This document shows positions 57,892-64,000 of a stretch of 64,000 nt of DNA, piece by piece (the first letter of the stretch is position 1; every line of letters starts with the position of its first letter). A program made the translations under genes and the position numbers. The DNA is from Dyella psychrodurans (GTDB lineage: Bacteria > Pseudomonadota > Gammaproteobacteria > Xanthomonadales > Rhodanobacteraceae), in assembly GCF_003363265.1 (NCBI RefSeq), contig NZ_QRBF01000005.1, forward strand, positions 314,571 to 378,570, in the 5' to 3' direction. The notes under the pieces are model-generated. The model was not told the DNA's origin. It ran no database searches and saw nothing but the letters and a program-made list of their open reading frames with translations.

Positions 57892-60099
57892 ATGCGCAAA
57901 CACCTCATCGGCCTGTGCCTGGCGAGCCTTGCAGCGTGGCTGCCAGTTGCCGGCGCGCACGGTGCCGACACCCCGACGTTCGATATCCGGCCGGAACAAG
58001 GCGTTCTCGAACGCCTCATGCCGCACCAGGCCGCGCAATTCGAGCTTGTGTCGATCACCGCGAAGGATGGGCATGAGCGCTTCCGCATCTCCAGCGAACA
58101 TGGCCGCATCAAGATCGAAGGCAGCACGCCCAGCGCCCTGCTCTTCGGCGTCGACTGGTACCTGAAATACGTCGCGCATGTGCAGATCTCGCCCAACGGC
58201 GACCGGATCGGTAGCGCACCGTTTCCGCTGCCGACAACCGCGATCGAAAAAGAAACGCCGTATGCCTATCGCTACGCGTTGAACGAAAACGTCGACGGCT
58301 ACACCGCGCCTTACTGGGATTGGCCGCGCTGGCAGCGCGAGATCGACGTGCTGGCCCTCTCCGGCATCAACGCGGTGCTGGTCGAACGCGGCATGGATAC
58401 GGTGCTTTACCAGACCTTCCGCGACGTCGGCTATTCCGATGGCGAGATCCGCCACTGGATCACGCAACCGGCGCATCAGAACTGGCAACTGATGGGCAAC
58501 CTGTGCTGCTTCAACGGACCCATCAGCACGACCTTGATGCAAAAGCGCGCGGCATCGGCGCAGAAGATCATCGCTCGCTTGCGCGAACTTGGCATCACGC
58601 CGGTGCTGCCCGGCTTCTACGGCATCGTGCCGGCCGATTTCCAGAAGAAATTTCCCAAGGCGCGCGTCGTGCCGCAAGGCGAATGGGCCGGCTTCACGCG
58701 ACCGGGCTGGCTCGATCCGCGCGATCCGATGTTCGCGAAACTTGCCGCGTCGTTTTATCGGCATCAGCGCGAACTGTTCGGCGACAGCAGCATCTACGAC
58801 ATGGAAGTGTTTCAGGAAGGCGGCGATTCCGGCGACGTTCCCGTTCCCGAAGCCGCGCGCGACGTGCAGAACGCCCTGCTCGCCGCGCACCCCGATGCGC
58901 GCTGGATGATGCTCGCCTGGCAGGGCAATCCGCGCCAGGATCTGCTCGCCGGCGTGGATCGGCAGCATCTGCTGATCATCGACATCGATCACGACCGCGT
59001 TCCACGCGACGACCGCCAGAAAGATTTCCAGGGCGCGCCCTTCCTGTTCGGCGGCATCTGGGAATTCGGCGGGCGCACCACGCTGGGCGCCAACGTCGAC
59101 AACATCACCGATCGCCTGCAACGGCTCGGACACATCAACCACAACATGATCGGCACGGCCGTGTTCACCGAAGGCATGGACACCAATCCGTTTGCCTTCG
59201 ATCTGTTTACCGAGATGGCATGGCGCGACCAGCCTGTCGATACGCAAGCATGGACTGACGACTACGTGTTACGGCGGTATGGCGCTGCCGATCCGCATGC
59301 ACTGGCTGCGTGGAAAATCCTGCTGAACACGGCCTACAACATCCGCATCGATCAAGTGGCGTTCCATAGCGAACGCGATGCCGCGCAGGAATCGCTGTTC
59401 GATGCGCAGCCCGGTCTCACGGTCAATCGCGCATCCAACTGGTCGCCCGAGGCCATGCGCTACAGCGCGGAGGCTTTTATGCAAACCTTGCCCGAGATGT
59501 TGCAGGTGGCGCCGGTTTTGCGAGACAGCGAGACCTACCAATACGACCTGGTGGATATCGCGCGCCAGACGCTGGCGAATGAAAGCCGTGCGCTGCTGCC
59601 GCAAATCAAGACGGCTTACGACAACAAAAATCGTTCAAGATTCGAAGCGCTGACACAACACTGGCTTCACTTGATGGACCTGCAAGATCAATTGCTCGCC
59701 ACCAACCGGTTCTTTCTCGTCGGCACCTGGTTGGCACATGTCCGGCCGTGGGCATCGACGCCTGAAGAACGCATGCGCCTCGACTACGACGCCCGCTCCC
59801 TCCTCACCACCTGGGGCGACCGCAAGGCGAGCGATGGCGCAAGCCTGCACGACTACGGCAACAAGGATTGGGCAGGCCTCACGCGCGACTACTACCGTTT
59901 GCGCTGGCAAACCTACTTCCATGCACTGGATGACGCCTTGCGCACCGGCAAGCCGCCGGCGTCCATCGACTGGTTCGCCATGGGCGATGCGTGGAATCAC
60001 GGCACACAGCACTACGCCGATCAGCCCGTGGGCGATGCCTATACCGCAGCCAGTCGTGTCGCACAGGCACTGCAAGGGACTGCGCAGCCATCACACTGA
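57892..60099 (+). CDS. alpha-N-acetylglucosaminidase (GH89), exported
   Basis: Secreted or periplasmic glycosidase of 735 residues, family GH89, which removes terminal alpha-linked N-acetylglucosamine, as human NAGLU does on heparan sulfate. It has a signal peptide (MRKHLIGLCLASLAAWLPVA). The N-terminal domain (about 25-110) and the TIM-barrel (YAYRYALNENVDGYTAPYWD onward) are in order. Family motifs: NWQLMGNLCCFNGP, a likely acid/base Glu309 in YDMEVFQEGG, FGGIWEFGGR, and likely nucleophile Glu427 in VFTEGMDTNP. The start at 57892 has GGAGA six bases before it. No other glycan genes are near. The last bases overlap the opposite-strand permease end by 9. Confidence 0.9.
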   Translation: MRKHLIGLCLASLAAWLPVAGAHGADTPTFDIRPEQGVLERLMPHQAAQFELVSITAKDGHERFRISSEHGRIKIEGSTPSALLFGVDWYLKYVAHVQISPNGDRIGSAPFPLPTTAIEKETPYAYRYALNENVDGYTAPYWDWPRWQREIDVLALSGINAVLVERGMDTVLYQTFRDVGYSDGEIRHWITQPAHQNWQLMGNLCCFNGPISTTLMQKRAASAQKIIARLRELGITPVLPGFYGIVPADFQKKFPKARVVPQGEWAGFTRPGWLDPRDPMFAKLAASFYRHQRELFGDSSIYDMEVFQEGGDSGDVPVPEAARDVQNALLAAHPDARWMMLAWQGNPRQDLLAGVDRQHLLIIDIDHDRVPRDDRQKDFQGAPFLFGGIWEFGGRTTLGANVDNITDRLQRLGHINHNMIGTAVFTEGMDTNPFAFDLFTEMAWRDQPVDTQAWTDDYVLRRYGAADPHALAAWKILLNTAYNIRIDQVAFHSERDAAQESLFDAQPGLTVNRASNWSPEAMRYSAEAFMQTLPEMLQVAPVLRDSETYQYDLVDIARQTLANESRALLPQIKTAYDNKNRSRFEALTQHWLHLMDLQDQLLATNRFFLVGTWLAHVRPWASTPEERMRLDYDARSLLTTWGDRKASDGASLHDYGNKDWAGLTRDYYRLRWQTYFHALDDALRTGKPPASIDWFAMGDAWNHGTQHYADQPVGDAYTAASRVAQALQGTAQPSH

Positions 60100-61314
60100 A
60101 CGGGTTGCTTCCACCGGCGGCAGGCGCGACGCACGCCACGCCGGCACCAGCACCGCGCATTGGCCGAGCAGCAACACCACGACGATTCCCACCGCGACAT
60201 ACGTGAGCGAAAGACGCTGCATCTCGAACCGATGGACCAGCAACGCATTCAACGCCACCGTCAACTGCGCGCCGATGATGACGCCGCCGACACTGATCAG
60301 CAGATTCTCGGTGCAGAAATAGCGCAGGATGTCGTTCTTGGTGGCACCGAGTGCGCGACGCACGCCGATATGCTTGCGCCGCTGGCCGACCCAGAAACTG
60401 GTCAAGCCCACGATGCCAGCGGCGGTTGTCGCCAGCAGCACCAGGCAGATCACGCCCATCAGGATCGCCATGCCGCGGTCGCTCCGGTAGGCGCTCGCGC
60501 GAACCTGGTCGTAGGCCTGGACATCCTTCGCGCCGATCACCCGCAACGGATTGGCGGCAAACAGGCCGCGCAGTGCGGCACGCACGACGTCCTGCGACGC
60601 GCCGGGTTGCACGCGCACCAGGTAGGCCGTGCTGCTTGCTAGCAACCGGAACGGAACCAGCGTCGACCGTTCCACCCAGGCGTCGGAGAAGCTTCCGCTC
60701 CACGTCTGCATCCGCTCGACCACGCCCACGATCGTGCTGGGCGGCGCATTGCCGATGCACACCTGCCTGCCCACCGCATGGCCATCCGGAAACAGTTTGT
60801 CGGCCAGCGCCTTGGTGATGATGATGACGCGCGGCATCAAGCTGTCGCGCGGGGCCATGTCGCCGATATCGTTCGCCCGGAAATTGCGCCCCGCCACCAG
60901 CTTCAGGCCCAGCGTGGCCAGCGCATGTTCGTCGGCGAAATAAATGGCGGTCGGCGACGCCGCACTCTTCTGATCCATCGTATAGCGCACGCCTTTGGAC
61001 CAGCCGTCCGTACCCAGCGGATAGCCGTTGCTGGCATACACATCCACGACACCCGGCACGCGGCGCAACGTTTCCAGATCGGATGACATCAACGCCCGCG
61101 CCTGTTGCTGGGTCGGGTCGCCGATCCACTGGTTGCGAATCACCAGCACCTGCGCTTCGTCCACACCGCTGGGCCGTGACATGCGCGTCACGCGCTGGTG
61201 GACGATGAACAGCGCATTGCAGACGATCGCCAACGTCAGCGCGATCTGCAACACGATCAAGACGGTGCCGCTCTTGTGATGCCAGAGCGCGGAAATGATG
61301 GGCCTGATCTGCAT
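60091..61314 (-). CDS. FtsX/MacB-type ABC transporter permease
   Basis: Inner-membrane permease of 407 residues of the MacB/FtsX class, in which the permease moves substrates or transmits a mechanical signal. An N-terminal transmembrane helix (GTVLIVLQIALTLAIVCNA), a large periplasmic domain (about 60-275), and three further helices (AILMGVICLVLLATTAAGIV; LLISVGGVIIGAQLTVALNA; AVGIVVVLLLGQCAVL) are seen. GVRRALGATKNDILRYF is the MacB/FtsX signature. It follows a sister permease by 10 bases. No ATPase gene is in the window; it may lie beyond the right edge or elsewhere. Confidence 0.87.
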   Translation of the reverse strand: MQIRPIISALWHHKSGTVLIVLQIALTLAIVCNALFIVHQRVTRMSRPSGVDEAQVLVIRNQWIGDPTQQQARALMSSDLETLRRVPGVVDVYASNGYPLGTDGWSKGVRYTMDQKSAASPTAIYFADEHALATLGLKLVAGRNFRANDIGDMAPRDSLMPRVIIITKALADKLFPDGHAVGRQVCIGNAPPSTIVGVVERMQTWSGSFSDAWVERSTLVPFRLLASSTAYLVRVQPGASQDVVRAALRGLFAANPLRVIGAKDVQAYDQVRASAYRSDRGMAILMGVICLVLLATTAAGIVGLTSFWVGQRRKHIGVRRALGATKNDILRYFCTENLLISVGGVIIGAQLTVALNALLVHRFEMQRLSLTYVAVGIVVVLLLGQCAVLVPAWRASRLPPVEATRSV

Positions 61315-61324
61315 GGCTATTGTC

Positions 61325-62644
61325 TCACTGCGATTTCAGCTGCCAGGAAGGTTGGACGCGCGCGGCGCGCCACGCCGGGTAGATGCCTGCCATCACCGCG
61401 GCGGTCACGGCCACCAGCAAGGTCATGCCGATCAGGCTTGCGGTGAGATGCGCGAGTTTCGCGATATCGGGGTCGAATAAGAGATCGGTGCCCAACATGC
61501 CCATCGCGGTAAGCGCCAGTCCCAGCGCGCCACCCGCAACGCCCACGATGGCGGCTTCGGCGATGAATTGCCGGTAGATCTCCGCACGCGATGCACCCAG
61601 CGCGCGGCGCACGCCGATCTCGCCCGCGCGGCGCATGATCTTGGCGAGCAACAAGCCCACCGTATTGACCAGGCACACGAGCAGAAAGCCGAACGCCACC
61701 AGCATCGACACTTTCGTTTCCGGCGGCACCACGCCTTCGTGGTCCAGCCAGTCCATCATGCCGGACAAACGCACGTTGGCCGCCCATTGAAACCGGCCGC
61801 TTCGCTGCTGCGCCGAGGCGTAGTCGCCCAGGAACTCGCGATAACGTTGCACGGCGGCAGCATCCGGCAGAGCTACCCACAGCGACACCCACACGCATTC
61901 CGATTGCAGCCAGCCATCCCACCCCGGCGCCACCGGCTTGCTGGAGGCCGAGCAGTTGTTGTTGCCGTTGCTTCCCATATGCACGTCCACTGCCCGCGTA
62001 AAGGGCAGATAGACGTCGGGCGCGTCGCCGAAGCCGTAGCCGTTGTTGACGTCGTAGAAGCGCGGCTGCGGATTCCAGCGGTCGACGACGCCGACCACGC
62101 GATAGTCGCGGCCATCCAGGTCGAGGTTTTTTCCAACGCTGTTCGCGCCACCGAACAACTGCCGATTGAGCTGGCTGCTGATCACGATGACATTGGCGCG
62201 CGCCCGATCGTCGCCGTCGCTCCACGCACCACCGTATTCGAACGGCGCTTCGAACATCGAAAAGAAATCCGTGTAGGCCGCGTAACCAGTCACGGCAAAA
62301 GGTCGATGCACGCCGTCCTGCGGCACGACGTTGCCGGCGATGGGATAGATCGCCGTCTGGCGACTGGCCGCATGGGCACGCATCAGCGCCATCGCATCGA
62401 TGTAGGTCAGCGCGTCGGGCAGGTTCGCGCGTGTCGCACCGTTCTGCGGCCCGAGATTGTCGATCTGCGGCACGAACAGCTGCGCCGACCTGTCCGGAAG
62501 CGGATTGCCCGAGACGGCGCGAAACACCGCATAGGTGGTCATCGACGCCGCCACGCCGACCGCCATGATGATCACCATCAAGGCCGTCAGGCCCGGACTG
62601 CGCCGGAAGCTGTGAACGGCGAGTTGCACGTAGTAACCCAGCAT
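61325..62644 (-). CDS. FtsX/MacB-type ABC transporter permease
   Basis: Sister of the preceding permease, 439 residues. N-terminal helix LTALMVIIMAVGVAASMTTY, a periplasmic domain with an unusual NNNCS stretch (GNNNCSASS), and a three-helix C-terminal part (MLVAFGFLLVCLVNTVGLLL; AAIVGVAGGALGLALTAMGM; GMTLLVAVTAAVMAGIYPAW). GEIGVRRALGASRAEIYRQF is the family signature. The start at 62644 has AAGGA ten bases upstream; ATG at 62665 is an alternative. It lies 10 bases before the second permease and 147 bases after the LytTR regulator on the same strand, so it may be part of its regulon. Confidence 0.85.
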   Translation of the reverse strand: MLGYYVQLAVHSFRRSPGLTALMVIIMAVGVAASMTTYAVFRAVSGNPLPDRSAQLFVPQIDNLGPQNGATRANLPDALTYIDAMALMRAHAASRQTAIYPIAGNVVPQDGVHRPFAVTGYAAYTDFFSMFEAPFEYGGAWSDGDDRARANVIVISSQLNRQLFGGANSVGKNLDLDGRDYRVVGVVDRWNPQPRFYDVNNGYGFGDAPDVYLPFTRAVDVHMGSNGNNNCSASSKPVAPGWDGWLQSECVWVSLWVALPDAAAVQRYREFLGDYASAQQRSGRFQWAANVRLSGMMDWLDHEGVVPPETKVSMLVAFGFLLVCLVNTVGLLLAKIMRRAGEIGVRRALGASRAEIYRQFIAEAAIVGVAGGALGLALTAMGMLGTDLLFDPDIAKLAHLTASLIGMTLLVAVTAAVMAGIYPAWRAARVQPSWQLKSQ

Positions 62645-62791
62645 CGGTCGACCATCCTTCGACATGCCAGGCGCCTTCGATGGCACCCGCGGCCGGAGTC
62701 CATAAGCTGCCGCCACTGTCGAGGCGCCGCATGGTTTTTGTGGCGACAGGTCGCGCCCTGGGGTAAGCGGTCGGCGAACCGCCGCGAGCGG

Positions 62792-63547
62792 TCAGCGCAG
62801 ACCGAGCGCAACGCGCGCGGCGTTGCGGAAGCGGCGACTGAGATCGAGCCGCGTGCCGTCGTGAAGAACGACCTCGGCATGCCCCTGGAACAAGGTGTGG
62901 ACTTCGCGGATGCGGTCCATGTTCACCACGATGCTGCGGTGGATGCGCAAAAAATGATTCGGGTCCAGCGATTCATACAGGCCACGCAGGGTTTCGCGGT
63001 GCAGATACGTACTGCCACCCACATGAATATGCACGTAGTTGTCGTCCGCGCGAATCCAGTCGATATCCGCCACCGCTATCACCATGCTGCGTTCGGCCGC
63101 CTGCACGCTGATGCGTTTCAGATACTGACCATGGCCGTCGGCAGGCATCGGAAGGCGTCCCGCCTGCATGCCCTGCCAATGCTTTCTGACGCGGTCCATG
63201 GCCTGGTCGAAGCGCGCCTGATCGATGGGCTTCAGCACATAGTCGATGGCATTGGCATCGAAGGCTTCCAGTGCGTGATCGGCAAAGGCCGTGGTGAACA
63301 CCACCAGCGGCAACGATTCGGCGGAGAGGCCATCGTGCAGCAGACTGAAGCCATTGCCGCCGGGCATCTGGATATCCAGAAAAAGCACATCGGGAGCCAG
63401 CGCCTTGACCGCCTGCTCGGCTTCCTGCACGTTGCCGCACTCGCCCACCACCTCCACATCCGCGTGCGACGCCAGCGCCTGCCGCAGCGCGACGCGCGCG
63501 AGAATCTCATCATCGACCAGCACGGCGCGGATGCGTGGCGTCGTCAT
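62792..63547 (-). CDS. LytTR-type response regulator
   Basis: Response regulator of 251 residues. The receiver has VLVDDEILARVALRQAL, the phosphoacceptor Asp in DVLFLDIQMPGGNGFSLL, Thr in VVFTTAFADHA and Lys in YVLKPIDQARFD. The C-terminal LytTR DNA-binding domain contains IDWIRADDNYVHIHV and LRIHRSIVVNMDRIREV. The ATG at 63547 overlaps the kinase stop by four bases (ATGA), so the pair is coupled. It probably controls the adjacent permeases, and LytTR boxes might lie in the 147-base gap 62645-62791, but none is clear by eye. Confidence 0.9.
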   Translation of the reverse strand: MTTPRIRAVLVDDEILARVALRQALASHADVEVVGECGNVQEAEQAVKALAPDVLFLDIQMPGGNGFSLLHDGLSAESLPLVVFTTAFADHALEAFDANAIDYVLKPIDQARFDQAMDRVRKHWQGMQAGRLPMPADGHGQYLKRISVQAAERSMVIAVADIDWIRADDNYVHIHVGGSTYLHRETLRGLYESLDPNHFLRIHRSIVVNMDRIREVHTLFQGHAEVVLHDGTRLDLSRRFRNAARVALGLR

Positions 63548-64000
63548 GGGCTGCACTCGACAAAGGGAAACCGCAAGTCCACTCGCGTACCGCCTTCGGA
63601 TCGCCGCGAGAGCTGCATGGTCGCGGCATCGCCGAACATCGCGCGCAATCGCGCCCGCGTGTTGCTGAGGCCTACGCCTTCCACCGGGCCTGCTTCAGGC
63701 AAGCCCAGGCCATCGTCTTCCACACGCACATGCAGGTCGCCCTCAACACGGCGGGCCACGATATTCAGTTCGCCACCGCTCGTCTTGGTCAGCAGTCCAT
63801 GACGCAAGGCGTTCTCCACCAGCGGCTGCAGGATGAGGCTCGGCACCATGGCATTGCCGGTGTCGCCGACGTCCACGTGCGTGACGAGCCGATCCTGGAA
63901 CCGCACCTTCTGGATGCCCAGATACGATTCGAGAAACTGCATCTCGCGCGACAGCGGCACCTGCTGTGCATGACGCTCCTCGAGCGTCAGCCGCAGAAAG
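63544..64000 (-). CDS. LytS/YehU-type sensor histidine kinase, C-terminal part (cut by window edge)
   Basis: C-terminal 151 or so residues of a sensor kinase of the LytS family. The coding frame continues to the right edge, and the start is outside. The visible part shows VPLSREMQFLESYLGIQKVR, the conserved segment after the phosphoacceptor His, ILQPLVENALRHGLL (N-box), VEDDGLGLPEAG (G1) and VGLSNTRARLRAMFGD (G2). The phosphoacceptor His itself is outside. It overlaps the LytTR regulator by four bases. The signal is unknown. Confidence 0.88.
   Translation of the reverse strand, partial: FLRLTLEERHAQQVPLSREMQFLESYLGIQKVRFQDRLVTHVDVGDTGNAMVPSLILQPLVENALRHGLLTKTSGGELNIVARRVEGDLHVRVEDDGLGLPEAGPVEGVGLSNTRARLRAMFGDAATMQLSRRSEGGTRVDLRFPFVECSP

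Noticed and set aside
61568-63802. 744-residue open frame on the plus strand across the permease, regulator and kinase genes
   Set aside because: It spans four well-supported genes on the other strand and is His/Arg/Ala-rich; long shadow frames are usual at this GC content.

Overview
The window reads as chromosomal DNA of a high-GC gammaproteobacterium of the Xanthomonadales, most likely Rhodanobacteraceae (Dyella/Luteibacter/Frateuria-like). The grounds are the content and layout: glycolytic genes fba-pyk-gap close together, aerobic tyrosine and tryptophan catabolism, a heterotetrameric 2-oxoacid dehydrogenase, a PepSY-PhoP-PhoQ operon, a TrpS with a C-terminal extension, and REP-like hairpins between genes. 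This assignment is inference. No phage, plasmid, CRISPR or rRNA was seen; there is one tRNA (Thr) and one clear MITE.

Layout. 1-9 kb: class I aldolase (partial), pyruvate kinase, a secreted TonB_C-like protein, S9 peptidase, P1-type nuclease, OsmC, gap, truncated hemoglobin, tpx. 8.2-15.5 kb: aromatic amino acid catabolism (fahA, hmgA, hppD, a MarR regulator whose predicted operator lies inside the hppD promoter, kynA), with a POT peptide transporter. 15.7-19.3 kb: three-gene 2-oxoacid dehydrogenase operon (E1alpha, E1beta, E2) carrying a REP doublet between E1beta and E2. 19.4-24.2 kb: operon of a formaldehyde-activating-enzyme homologue, aldo/keto reductase, aldehyde dehydrogenase and MFS transporter. 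24.2-27.1 kb: CpxA/CpxR-type system divergent from a Spy/CpxP-like chaperone, with a perfect CpxR-type box between them. 27-31.6 kb: AhpD-like protein and AraC regulator, phosphate transporter, a His/Ala-rich mini-protein, a BON protein. 31.6-45 kb: trpS, arginase, a membrane diguanylate cyclase, tRNA-Thr, SPOR protein, coaX, birA, phoQ-phoP-PepSY, dusA, SMP-30, fpr, a Kdo/InaA-type kinase. 45-57.7 kb: DUF456 and DUF885 proteins, hemolysin-III, a secreted protein, a candidate structured RNA, tonB, the MITE, a cysteine-dioxygenase-like cupin followed by a flavoprotein, cardiolipin synthase, pncA, a CPXCG protein, HAD phosphatase, KirBac potassium channel, YciI protein. 57.9-64 kb: GH89 alpha-N-acetylglucosaminidase, two FtsX/MacB-type permeases, and a LytTR response regulator with its kinase running off the right edge.

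How they work together: hppD-hmgA-fahA convert 4-hydroxyphenylpyruvate to fumarate and acetoacetate under likely MarR control; kynA opens tryptophan degradation; the E1/E2 genes make acyl-CoA from pyruvate or branched-chain 2-oxoacids. Three two-component systems (Cpx-, Pho- and Lyt-type) sense the envelope or environment. The least explained parts are the fae-type operon, the structured RNA at about 49.05-49.15 kb, the 250-bp MITE with nested palindromes, and the cupin-flavoprotein pair.
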